Source: Isoperla grammatica
Taxonomy: Eukaryota; Arthropoda; Insecta; Plecoptera; Perlodidae
Length of the DNA stretch: 64,000 nucleotides
Reading direction: 5' to 3'
NCBI GenBank assembly: GCA_945910005.1
Contig: OX246748.1
Span: 17,588,080-17,652,079 of the forward strand
Positions within the stretch are counted from its first letter, which is position 1. Each line of letters opens with the position of its first letter. The translations under genes and the position numbers were made by a program. Of the stretch, positions 48,845 to 59,083 are shown in pieces. The notes below the pieces were generated by a model. That model searched no databases and had not been told where the DNA came from. It saw only the letters and a program-made list of their open reading frames with translations.

Positions 48845-50570
48845 CTTTCACGTTTGTCATTTCTTCTTCTTTCCCGCTTCTTGTCCCTAGTTCATGCCAT
48901 CGTACTCTGTCCTCCCACACTCTTCGTGCTTCAAGTTCTTCCCAGAGCTCGCCTTGCTCTTCTTAACCATTTTACAGTTTGTCCTCTTACGTCTCTCGTG
49001 ATCGATCCGGTTTTCTAATGCTTACATCAACCTCTTCTTACAAATTCTTCCTTTCATCGTGTCTCTTCTTCTCTTATCCACTGTCAGAGGCGGACTGGGG
49101 GGGTAAGGGCCCCGTACGGAAAAGTATTTTAGGGGCCCCGGAACTTGGTGAAGTGGAAAGGGGTCTGGGGCGAAAATTTTTCAGCCTATTATTTTCTGTA
49201 GAACGCATATAAACACGTTTAAAAATCGATAAATGATGTGGAACAACGTGTTGAACTGTGAACACCACTTTAAAAAACGAAATTGAAGAAAAAACTTTCC
49301 CAACACTGGCAGTTTTATATTGTATATTTCAAACTATATTGTTTCTCAACCCTCTACAGTCTACAAATATCGAGTACTAGTTGTCCACTCGCATCGTGCA
49401 ATTTGTACTCGCAACGAGGGAGCGGGATGTAGGTGGGGTCTGGGGCGAAGCCCCTGCCGCCGGAGGCAACTTCGCCGAAGGCGAAACAATTTTCGGTCCT
49501 GCATGATGCTTAGTGGCCTCAAACCCGTTTTGAGGCGATATCCTATCATGAACAACAATGAGACTAAAGTCAATATTGCATTTAAAATTCCTTACTTAGG
49601 ATGGAATTTCGATCCTGTCATTTGAGAAAGGCTTATGGCTAGCGCTGCGCGGGATCGGATTTCAGTAGGCGCCGATAGATATATTTTTGCCAAAATGTTC
49701 GCTTTTGAAAATTTTGAACACTTATAAACACGCGATCAGCCCACTTTGTCATTTTTCTGATATAACAAAGTTTACTCGCAAACTATCAAAAGTCACTCTC
49801 AAGTTGCGAGCTAGCATGCAATAATTTGGAGGATTGTTGTTTCCTATTTATTTGTTTAGAACGCATAAACATGCGTAAAAATCGATAAATGATGTAGGCC
49901 TAAGGTGTGTGGAGCAACATATTGAACTATGAACACCACTGTTCAAGAGTAAATTAAAGAAAGAACTTTCCTAACACTGGCAGTTGGATATTTCAAACTA
50001 TATTGTTTCCTATAAATTTGTTTAGAATGTTTATAAACACGTTTAAAAATCGATACACGACGATAAATATGTGGAACACATGTTGTACTGTGAACCACTT
50101 TGAAAATTAAATTACAGAAATAACTTTCCCAACAATGGCATGTTAGGCCTATATAGTTTAAAATAAACTAGACGAGGAAAGCGGAAATCTTTGTAGCACT
50201 TCTTGATACGTTATGTCCTTTTCTACACTGACATGAGATGACATATTATGCTCTTCTTACTATTTAGTTTCATAATCTATATAGCGTAAGATATTTATTT
50301 TCAGGGGTTGGGTGGTGGCCCCCAAGGGGGCCCCCACCCGGGGGGGGCCCCGTACGGGTTTCCGTAGTTCCGTACCTGCCAGTCCGCCCCTGTCCACTGT
50401 ACTTCTCACAAATCTCGTTTCTGCAGTCTGCATTTTGCTATCCTCTCTTCCCCCCCGCCATGGTCCAAGTTTCCATTGCATATGTGACAATTGGCATGAA
50501 GTAAATCTTAATTATAGCATGTCATCTCTAACACTACTTTGGTAACTCTCTATTCCATACCAGGTCTTTT
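48845..50570 (-). pseudogene. degenerate LINE reverse-transcriptase tail
   Basis: On the minus strand the segment right of the hAT reads KIYFMPIVTYAMETWTMAGG then KMQTAETRFVRSTV. The segment left of it continues with RRRDTMKGRICKKRLM and, after stops and frameshifts, ALENRIDHERRK, then RRVWEDRVRWHELG. The order 'P-I-x-T-Y-x-x-E-T-W-T ... A-E-x-R-x-x-R ... R-R-D-x-x-x-x-x-x-I' is typical of the region C-terminal to the RT catalytic core in non-LTR retrotransposons. The copy is dead (several stops, frameshifts) and is split by the hAT at 49085-50392. Confidence 0.75.
49085..50392. mobile_element. non-autonomous hAT element, TSD TCCACTGT
   Basis: The ends CAGAGGCGGACTGG and CCAGTCCGCCCCTG match as inverse copies with one difference. 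An exact 8-bp duplication TCCACTGT flanks them (49077-49084 and 50393-50400). At 1308 bp it is the longest of its exactly flanked kind here. The interior has the hairpin TGGGGCGAAGCCCC (49441-49454) and three diverged internal repeats of AAACACGTTTAAAAATCGAT (near 49213, 49870 and 50037), but no transposase frame. Confidence 0.93.
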
Positions 50571-51202
50571 ACACATCGGACATTGGTAGCAGTTAGTAGC
50601 CATTCAGGTTCACCATGGTTACATAGGTCCAGTTGTAGCCATGGCTACAACTTTTTCTCTTGTATATCGACAACGCTATTTTGTTGATAACCTGTGGTTT
50701 CACCATCAGTTCAATTATTTTGGTTCATTTTTGTAAAGCGGACTTGCAACAAGCCTTTTCATAGTTTTATTTATTGTCCTCCTTTGTAAATCAGTTTTAT
50801 AACTGAAAAGTGAATAGGATAGACGTTTAGTTTAGTTTAGTTTCCTTTGACCAGATACTGTACATAGATCTAAAATTGGAAATGTCAGTGATACATACAT
50901 AAAATGCAAACATACAGGGAAATACAATTGTACTGCAAGTCTAAACATACAGTAAAAGTACATTGTCAGTCTATACGTAGGCTATGCCACATTCTTCGAG
51001 TCATCATACACACTACCCTAAAACCTTTTTACTAATAAACCTGCTATCTATGGGATCTTATTTGCTTTTTGAGAATTCTGAGACACTGTAGAACGAGTGT
51101 GTAACCAAATATTCATAAAGCTTAGATTCGAAAGTGTCCACATTAGTTTCTCGCTTGATAAAATTAGGTAGTTTATTATATAATTGAGCTAACCCTGTAG
51201 TA

Positions 51203-51485
51203 GTTGCGGCCTTCGGAGTGGATAGAAACACAAAAATATATACACAAAACGTCGAGACAGTTTCGGCCTGACGTGGCCTTGATCACCCGACGAAGGTGGA
51301 GGAAAGACTGGGTCGGAAGTCTCTATTGTAGACGTTTAGTTTAGTTAAGTTTAGTTTATTTATAGAGACTTCCGACCCAGTCTTTCCTCCACCTTCGTCG
51401 GGTGATCAAGGCCACGTCAGGCCGAAACTGTCTCGACGTTTTGTGTATATATCTTTGTGTTTCTATGGACTCCGAAGGCCGCAAC
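51203..51485. repeat. perfect long hairpin (124-bp arms)
   Basis: Arms 51203-51326 and 51362-51485 are inverse copies with only a few differences, around a 35-bp TTTAG-rich loop. They contain GACTTCCGACCCAGTC, CACCTTCGTCGGGTGATC and ACACAAAACGTCGAGACAG. Directly downstream is CAAGGTAAGCTGTTGGTTCC, a word shared by other repeats in the window. It could be an inverted pair of the same retro-element end. It is unlikely to be a host gene. Confidence 0.9.
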
Positions 51486-52166
51486 CATTACAAGGTAAGC
51501 TGTTGGTTCCTTCCTGTTCTCTCTAGCTCAATTACCTAGCCGTTAGGCAATCTAACACATTCACAGTACCTAGTTTGTTATATAGTAATAAATAGAGATC
51601 CTTGTAAATGGTTTTATTTTTTAGCATATTTCGTTTTATTTAATCCAAATTTCGCTGTTGAGCAGTAATTTCAGCTTTTTGGCAGTGTTTCAATTTTAAT
51701 TTACAAAATCTTATTTGTATCTTGTATTTTAATGTATGTGGCATGCCTACATTGTCGCGTAGGTCTACCATGATAGTAAAAAAGGAAATGGAAGGTAATA
51801 CAGTCAGTAAGGATTCTACTTACGGAATGAAATGCAATTTTTAGTACCTGAGTATGTTATGTATTTATTGATTAATTATCTATTGTTTTAATAAAAAATG
51901 TGGGGTTTTTGACAGAAATTCGGCGATTTCGCGTCAATTCAACAGCTTCAGTCTTTTTCGTTTTATAACAGTAAACTTATGCTATTTCGCGTATACACGG
52001 GATTTCGTTTTATTTCGCGATTCAAAAAGACTATTTTTGGACTCACAACAGACTGTCATGCCAACATATTTCAATTGCTGCACGTTTCAAGTGATTTCGC
52101 GCTATCGCGCATTGCGAAATACAAGGATCTCTAGTAATAAATCAATAAATGAATACTGTCCCTCAG

Positions 52167-52453
52167 AACTCCCCGAGACGAGCTTCACGCGTTCCATCTC
52201 CAACCCCGAGGCGGTGATGCGTCGCCGCCGACAACAGAAGCTCGAACGCAAGCTGCAGCAGTTCCGCAGCAAAGACGGAGGCCCCGACACGGGCGGGACC
52301 CTCAAGATCTACGGGGAGGCGCTGTGTAGAGACGTGCCGTACAAGACGCTGCTGCTATCTGTGAGGGACTCGGCACAACAGGTGGTCCGAGAGATGCTGG
52401 CCAAGTACGGACTGGAGAAGGAGCAGGATCCACACAACTTCTGTCTAGTGCAG
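52167..52453 (+). CDS. cno: canoe/afadin, coding exon 5 (RA2, first part)
   Basis: The acceptor is ACTGTCCCTCAG|AA and the donor GTGCAG|GTGAGA; 287 bp, phase 1 in and phase 0 out. It opens ELPETSFTRSISNPEAVMRR, a stretch almost unchanged between insects and vertebrates. A basic helix follows (RRRQQKLERKLQQFRSKDG), then the start of the second Ras-association domain (GGTLKIYGEALCRDVPYKTL, then VREMLAKYGLEKEQDPHNF and CLVQ). RA2 helps canoe respond to Rap1 at junctions. A hAT target site lies only 16 bp beyond the donor. Confidence 0.97.
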
Positions 52454-52477
52454 GTGAGATGAGGGCGACGTTTATAC

Positions 52478-53029
52478 TAGGGATGGGCAAACACGTTTAA
52501 ACGTTTGCGCCCCCCCCCCCCCCCCCCCCCCCCCCAAAGGAGGCGAGAAGAACGACCAATGCAGTAAATATCACCGAAATGTTCCGAAACTTAGGGTAGG
52601 GTAAAATTAAAATATGTGATGAGCAACTACTCAAAGTATTTTAGTAGAGTAGTAAGCTCCGTTGTTAAATATTTGTTTTTATCACTATGCGTACTTGCGT
52701 ATTGCGTAGGCACTATAGGTCTACTCTGGATTGTTCCTGCACTGAATTGATGCAATGGTGTCAGATGATGTCGAAGATGATGGACAATTACTAAAACGCA
52801 GGCATTGCGCTCTCCAAAGTGACGACTCGTTTTACACCCTAGCCTACGCTTCGGACATATAACATAACACCCCCCCCCCCCCCCCCCCGCGACAAACATC
52901 GGCGCGCTCGACTTCTTCCGGCCACTCGGCCGACCGCGGCCAGGCGCACACTGTATCAAGAACGTTTAACTGCGCATCAAAATTTATAAACGTTTAAACT
53001 CAATGCCACGTTTAAACGTCCCATCCCTA
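52478..53029. mobile_element. non-autonomous hAT element, TSD GTTTATAC
   Basis: The ends TAGGGATGGGCAAACACG and ACGTCCCATCCCTA are inverse copies over 10 bp plus a shared CACGTTTAAACG palindrome just inside. An exact 8-bp duplication GTTTATAC flanks them (52470-52477 and 53030-53037). The 552-bp interior has two long poly-C runs and no coding sequence. TAGGGNTGGG is a known hAT-type terminus. Confidence 0.93.
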
Positions 53030-53085
53030 GTTTATACGGGACTTCGGATAAAATATCATTTGTAGGGAAGGGTTGTTTAAACTTG

Positions 53086-53669
53086 AGAGCTTTCGGAAGT
53101 ACTGTAGTCATTTTACCCGCTAAAGCATGCATCTGAACTTACACTCCTCAAGTCTAAACTGATAATAGGATTTCTCTCTAATTTTACGTACGAGTATAAA
53201 AGTGCCAAATTGATAACTTTCCTTACGAAAACGCAAGATATTAATCTTGAAAGAGTATATAAAAATGAAAATTTGTACTCAATGCAGTTTCAATGAGTAC
53301 AAATTTATGTATTATCGTTTTTTATATACTCTTTTTTCATAGAGTAAGAAGGCGGTGCAGTCCCCATATAAATATAGGGGCGTTCCCCCTAGCGGGTCTC
53401 TCGCATTAAAGTACAGTCAGTCAACCGAACCAGACGTGTCTCATTCTGTAATCCCGTTCTCAACCCGACTTTCCCACGTACCTATAGCAATCCACTACAT
53501 CTTTCAAGATTAATACCTTGTGTTTTCGTGATGAAAGTTATCAATTTGACACTTTTATGTACTAGGACGTAAAATTAGAGAGAAATCCTATTATCGGTTT
53601 AGGTGTGAGTGTAAATTTAGATGCATGCTTTAGCGGTAAAATGACTAGGCCTACTTCCGAACGCTCTTA
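53086..53669. mobile_element. long-TIR element (~170-bp arms)
   Basis: The left arm from GAGCTTTCGGAAGT (with TAAAGCATGCATCTGA and ATAGGATTTCTCTCTAATTT) is repeated inverted on the right, ending TTCCGAACGCTCTTAA. Arms are about 85% alike. Inside, GAGTATATAAAAATGAAA and TTTTTTATATACTC form a second inverted pair. Between them lies a GC patch with CCCCATATAAATATAGGGGC. A target duplication is not resolved. It could be a Foldback or other long-TIR DNA element. Confidence 0.75.
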
Positions 53670-54777
53670 ACCCACGATGGTAGTTTTAAACACAATAATA
53701 AACGTGGATCAGCAAGGAGGAAATGGGAATGTGGTGGAAAGGAAGAGTGTTGGCAAATTATGAGAAGATGGAGAGGCTTCAACTTCAATGCCGACCCAAC
53801 GCAGAGTTGGATGTGGCAATAGATGATGATGAAGTTTCGTTGTTGTTAAGCAGAAAGTCAGAATATCTATTATATGTCTTGTCCAATTCCTCAAGTCGGC
53901 TTAAACTCTGCATTCGATGTATGTCTGTCCTATCTAGGCCAGGTGACACATTCAAGACACACACCGCTGTTCTATCAGTATTAAACACTGAGCAGCTCAG
54001 AGCTTCCTTTTGGTAGTCTCACATCTCACACACTGCAAGAGAATGCATCTCTATAGAAATTAGTAAATAATATTGTTAAACACTTATTTCCTTACTGTGC
54101 ATCCGCTTTACAACTTCTGTGCGCTACACCTCGCATCATTATCAGTTCATAACACAACATTCCAGAGTACTCAGTGGAGGGTGGCCTCCCCACTGCCTAT
54201 ATACTTATCGTGTGATTCAGTCTCTTAGGTAGTTATGTAAATTTGAAAAACATCATCAAAAGAGAGATTTGGCCATTCAGAATTCAAATAAAGATGATAA
54301 ATGGCGTACATCAGTATCTAGCAACAAATTCCCTTATTTATAGCATACCCGATTGGGCGATTAGTGTTAAGAAAATTTTGTGAGCGCAGCAGGAAAAGAA
54401 GATGCATCCTTTTTGTTTTACGTAAGTAGCAATACAGCATATTCTTAGATTTGCAAAAACTATAATTGTCCTGTAATGGTACAATTGGAATGTGGTATTC
54501 TGTTCAGTATTTCATAATTAATTCTATTTGGTCCAGTTCACAGCAAATACTCTCTAGGACAGTTCATATAAGTACGTACGAGTTTGGAGGACATATTATA
54601 TTGTATTCTATTAGAAATTCAATTCTTTCTCTCCCTCTTCATCCCATTCGGCATTGTGTCACGTTCACCTGCCAGTTCTGTGCGTACAAATAGGTGACTC
54701 CTATCTTGTGTCGCATTCCCACACAGTTTACTGGGACTGGTCTCTAGAAACCCTCGCTATTTGGTGGAGATGCTTCC

Positions 54778-55295
54778 CTAGAAGATCGTGCTGCGTTTTG
54801 AGCCTGAACTGAGCCTTCTATTTGCCGTGGAAAGTTGTTGGTGGGTCTTTTTGATCTCATGGTACATATATTCCTGCCATGGCTTGTTTTTATCTTTCTC
54901 TGCCCAGTTCTGCCTGATCTTGTTAGTGGCTGCATGATTTACATGTGATTTCATAGATTTTGGCAGTTGTGGCATTCTGCTCCCTCGTTTAGCCAGGTAG
55001 TATGCCTTATTGTTTCCATATATGCTGCAGTGTGATAGTGTCTATAGTTTTATCAGTTTGTTTTTATTTTGCAGTCTTAAAATTTGTAGTTTACATTGCC
55101 TTACCTCAAAGTCCACCTCTTTATTGCTGGCTTTGCGCGGGTTGTATAGCAGCTTTTGAGTCCGTTCGGTTGACAATTTTATTTTATCGTATCTACAGTC
55201 TTTTACTTTGTATAGGGATTTACCTATTGCCGTCAGTTTGCCATCATAACTACTACCATTCTCTCCATCAGGATGGGATTCTTCAAACTCTGCTA
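54778..55295 (-). pseudogene. degenerate LINE RNase H domain
   Basis: On the minus strand a near-continuous frame reads ESHPDGENGSSYDGKLTAIG, then LSTERTQKLLYNPRKASNK. One stop is followed by SHCSIYGNNKAYYLAKRGS and then KSMKSHVNHAATNKIRQNW, ending in TAG at 54778-54780. The motif S-H-C-x-I-x-G-N-x-x-A-x-x-L-A-K-x-G is the C-terminal signature of RNase H domains in non-LTR retrotransposons of I/Jockey-like type. Key acidic residues are changed (the usual E and D replaced by K and Y) and the reverse transcriptase is absent, so the copy is dead. The plus-strand frame 55002-55448 is its antisense shadow. Confidence 0.75.
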
Positions 55296-55494
55296 TATAT
55301 TTCTACCTCTGCTGGACCTTCATACATTTTTCATAATTTATATCAACATTTCTACTGCAATGAAATGTTCTGTCTCAACCTGTGCATTAAACTGTACAAT
55401 CCCTGTGTATACAGTTGTATCAGCGATTGTACAACAAGGAACAATTAAATGTTTTGTCGCTACTAGTTACTGCAGCGATATCTGTCTGTACAAC

Positions 55495-56903
55495 CAGTGA
55501 CTAGGGCTGAGTCGTGTAAACGTTTAAACGTGTAAACGCCCGTGCGAAAATATACGTGTACAAATATTCATACACGTTTAACCGTCATCATATACTCTCC
55601 CGACCAATCCCCCTCCCCCAAAACCCAAACTCGCAGATTTTTCCGATGGGGCGAGTTCAGGGACCGGGCGACGAGCAACGAGGCATTGCTTAGTGTGTGG
55701 GGTCCAAATAACTGTAGACAGTTCGACAATTTCATGGTGAGTAATAAGATGCCCCCCCCCCCCCCCCCACACTACACCGCGTACACGTAACACGACCAAC
55801 CCAAACGCGCAAATTTGTCCCTGTCCCCCTCCATTGTTTTTGACCCGAAAGAACAAAGCACGCATTGGTTAATGCACACGAGATGAAATCCCCCCTCAAC
55901 CCCCTCCCCCACGTCGAATGCCAAAACCTTGTGATTTCGAACGTGCACTTCGACTTCCGTTGCTTGCTCTTGTTTAGTGTTGTTCTCGCGCCGGGTGTAT
56001 TGTGTTTTTAGAAAATTAGAACTTGATTCTTTTATCGTTTTGTGAACTGGACAGGTGTTACGTTTAAACGCGAAAATTTAGGGATACTAAACGTTTACAA
56101 AATTAAACGCATTCTCCCAGCCCTACCAGTGGCGTAACGCAAATTGCCTGGGCCCCCCCTGTAAGAATCGTTTCAGGCCCCCTATATGGGGTTAATAGCC
56201 AAACCAATTAAATAATTAAATATTTTTTTATTTGAGCTCTAATACCCCAACTTTACACGCTGTTGTCTTGAGGCACGCTGCAGTGATGCTTCTCATTTGT
56301 TTTATTATTTTAAAATCTGAAAATGACTTTTTGGTATGTTGCTACTGTAACTAGAACAGTAAGAATTAGCATAAAGGCCAGTGGCGTATCAAGGAATTCA
56401 CAGTGGGGGGGGGGGGGGAGGGGTTGTTGAACATCCTAAGCATGTGGGGGCTTTGGGGCGAACGTCCCAGCCGGCAGAGGTCAATTCGCCAAAGGCGAAT
56501 TTTTTTCTTCATATATGACGTTTTACATGCCTTTAAACACGTTTCAGAATCGGACAATGATACAAGATGTAATCCCCCGTCCAGGCCCGTGGTAGTATTT
56601 GGCCTAGGGAATAAGAAGGTTGAATAATTCAGGATTCTATATAGTTTCTTATAGGCAGTGCCGATTGTAAGACGAGAGAAAAGAGGAACCCCCTGAACCC
56701 TTCCACCCATAAACATTTTAAAATAATATATTTCTTCACTAAAGTGTCCCATTCCTCCAACTTCATCCCCCGTATGGCCCCGGAGAAGAATAGGTCCAAA
56801 TTGACAACATTTGAAATTTGACGACAAAAAACATGATCTGTACGTCTGGCGAGCCGGGTCCCCCCTGCTTCGTGTGGGTGGCGGGGTATCCTTTACGCCA
56901 CTG
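55495..56903. mobile_element. hAT element carrying a nested hAT
   Basis: The outer element's left terminus CAGTGRC lies at 55495-55501 and resumes at about 56127 (CAGTGGCGTAACGC). Its right end TTTACGCCACTG is at 56892-56903. Outer flanks TGTACAAC (55487-55494) and TGTATAAC (56904-56911) match at 7 of 8 bases. Removing the insert 55502-56125 plus one duplication leaves about 777 bp. Inside are a further CAGTGGCGTATC word at 56379, a G run, and the hairpin GGGGCGAACGTCCC. The right end is 71 bp from exon 6. No transposase is seen. Confidence 0.75.
55502..56125. mobile_element. nested non-autonomous hAT, TSD CCAGTGRC
   Basis: The ends TAGGGCTGAG and CTCCCAGCCCTA are inverse copies with one or two differences. 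Both are followed inward by AAACGTTTAAACG-like or AAATTAAACG words, as in the hAT at 52478. The flanks CCAGTGAC (55494-55501) and CCAGTGGC (56126-56133) match at 7 of 8. The interior (624 bp) has a poly-C run and no coding sequence. Confidence 0.82.
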
Positions 56904-56974
56904 TGTATAACCCACCGAGTTATTCCTCCACGTGTGACGTGTACACCATCGAACGATGTGTTTTCTGTCTCCAG

Positions 56975-57104
56975 GTGAACACTGCGATACCGGTTGAGAA
57001 CGGCGAGAGCAAAGAATACCACGGCGGCACAAACAACCGAGAATACATCTTAGACGACGACGAATGTCCGCTGGCGATCCTCATGAATCATCCGTCCTCC
57101 AGGG
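56975..57104 (+). CDS. cno: canoe/afadin, coding exon 6 (RA2, second part)
   Basis: The acceptor is TTTTCTGTCTCCAG|GTG and the donor TCCAGGG|GTGAGT; 130 bp, phase 0 in and phase 1 out. It continues RA2 with VNTAIPVENGESKEYHGG, a polar loop, and then REYILDDDECPLAILMNH, the strongly conserved strand found in canoe and afadin (ILDDDECPL). It ends PSSRG with a split codon. The next exon, expected to encode the last RA2 strands and the FHA domain, was not found in the remaining 6.9 kb. Confidence 0.96.
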
Positions 57105-57816
57105 GTGAGTCGCCATTCATATTTATTTACCAAATGGATTGTGGAGATGGCTTATGTGTAAGCTGTTGAAATTAATAACTATAAATGTATTTAGTAGAAC
57201 ATGTTCTTTCTATACTCGAGGTTTTGGAAACATTTGTTTCGGTAGAGGTTTCGAGTTGATATGATGCGGTTCAATGTGAGAAAATAATTTACGACCTGTG
57301 ATGGATCTACAATCACAATATATTCCTGACTATCTGTCAGGATCGGACACAACTCGAAATACTTTTAGGTGTTATTTTTGGAGACTAGAATAATTTGTAG
57401 CAGCCAATAGTATTTCCGTATTGTCTATTGTAACGCTTGCAGCCAAGTATAGCTGACCTGTAACACGAGGCTATCCGTAGTACTGTTTTGTGTTTTGTGG
57501 TGTAACAGAGAATCGTAACACGAAATAGAGTACAGAGCACATAAAATGGTCAATTTCAGTAAATAAACCAATTAATTTCAGTGTCACATAAGATAATTAG
57601 GTTAAAAGTGTGGTACAATTAGTGTATAAACAACATAATCTTAAGTGTTGTCTAATATAGCCTACTAAAAAGCACAAAACTATAAAGCTCCTGGCAGAAC
57701 TTTATTCGCCATGATTTGAAAGGAGGGTTTTGGTCGTTAGCTCTGGGATGACTACCAGCATGCGACTATCACATGCACTTTGCAACGGGACTAAAATTCA
57801 GTTACCTACCTATATA

Positions 57817-58006
57817 AAGTTTGTTGGGAAAGAGTGATAGGGACCAACAGCTTACCTGTAGAAGTTTGGGTAGTTGTCTGAAGATTGAAGAGACACAAAA
57901 ATATTTATACACAAAACGACGATCGTCGTTTTGTCAATCTTCAGACAACTACCTGAACTTCTACAGGTAAGCTGTCGGCCCCTATCACTTTTTCCCCAAC
58001 AAACTT
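57817..58006. repeat. hairpin repeat with AACAGCTTACC termini
   Basis: The left arm (AAGTTTGTTGGGAAAGAGTG, GACCAACAGCTTACCTGTAG, TAGTTGTCTGAAGATTGA) is the near-perfect inverse of the right arm ending at 58006. The centre ACACAAAATATTT-like string plus ACGACGATCGTCGT resembles the hairpin at 51203 (shared ATACACAAAACG). It is non-coding. Confidence 0.85.
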
Positions 58007-59083
58007 CAAACTAGGCTTTAGGCTCTACATACCTATAGTTACTTATATAAGTTATGGAGGTGGACTTTGCTCTGAGTCTTGTTATACTCGGCTGTGACCG
58101 CTACGTGTGACTACAGTGGGGAAATTCTATTGATTGAACCCTTCTAGCTTCAAAAATCAAAACTGGTGGGTGAGTCACCTTTGACAGTGACCGAATTCAG
58201 GAATAGCCCCCCCGGATGTATTTGCCATCTAGCACGTGTTGCAAGTTAAGGCCTCTCACCGAGGTGGCATACGATACGATTGCATACGATTAAATAAACC
58301 ATCGGTGTATGTTCATTGCCTAGTCTGCAATTTTCTTGTATTTTTATATTTTTTAGATATGTAGTGATGTGTTGTATTAAAATTCCGCTCATGCCGGATT
58401 TGACATAATTTTGCTAGGTTATCGATCAGGATGGTTGACTCATACGACAACTGTAGTTCTATGAGAAATACTTTACGCTCTACCAATAGGCAACCTATTG
58501 ACTAAAGTACTATGTAGTAGGTTTCATTTACATGATAGGGTAATCAATGGACTGAACTCAAGGAAAGATTCTTAAAGAGTTTTGGGAGGTGGGCAAGATT
58601 TTTTTTGTAAATTGTGTACATATTTGGGTGTTTTGGCTAGAAAAGTGTTGCAGGTTTTATCTAGTACAAGTGGATGTGTTTCATGAACACTGGCTCCTTT
58701 TGCTTCTGCAGTATTATGAAGTTGCAGCACTTAAAATTGCAGTTTGGGGTACGTAGCATGTTCACAACAATGTAATGCAACTTGGTAGTTTCCAGTATGG
58801 CTAAAGAGATGGGAGATACCTGCGAGTTACCTCAAGATTATATGATTAACAAAATTGACTACTAAACTGAAAGTATGTCGGATTCATTTTCCATTATGTA
58901 CCACTGTGACAGTTCTCTGCATTTGACCAGTGCAAAAATATGGTATCATTTCATTCCAATAATGACTATCAAGCAGACATTTTTGTAACCTATGAATCAG
59001 AATTATTTTTATTCATATATTTACTCACTTTTATAGGCAAAACCAATTACTTCTTATGAATTTAAAATTAACGATTATTTTTA

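Larger units (their letters stand above)
48378..52166 (+). other. cno: cno intron 4
   Basis: The donor is GTGAAG and the acceptor GAATACTGTCCCTCAG, phase 1. It contains MITE M1 copy 3, a degenerate LINE split by a hAT, an inverse fragment of repeat R2 near 50765 and a 283-bp perfect hairpin at 51203-51485. The remaining 51520-52030 shows no gene. Confidence 0.88.
52454..56974 (+). other. cno: cno intron 5
   Basis: The donor is GTGAGA and the acceptor TGTGTTTTCTGTCTCCAG, phase 0. It is made largely of transposons: one hAT, a long-TIR element, a LINE RNase H remnant, and two nested hATs that reach to 71 bp before exon 6. The gap 53700-54777 has no recognisable gene. Confidence 0.9.

Noticed and set aside
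49320..49625. 101-codon plus-strand frame
   Set aside because: It lies within the hAT at 49085-50392, spans the GC hairpin, and has no transposase motif.
53340..53500. possible solo LTR (TATAAATA then ATTAAAG)
   Set aside because: No terminal TG...CA pair with a 4-6-bp duplication was found; the stretch sits inside a long-TIR element.
55002..55448. 148-codon plus-strand hydrophobic frame
   Set aside because: It is antisense to the RNase H remnant on the minus strand; the hydrophobic look comes from the complement of charged codons.
56366..57022. 218-codon minus-strand open frame, the longest in the window
   Set aside because: It is antisense to cno exon 6 and to the outer hAT, includes low-complexity Pro runs from a G tract, and shows no recognisable domain.
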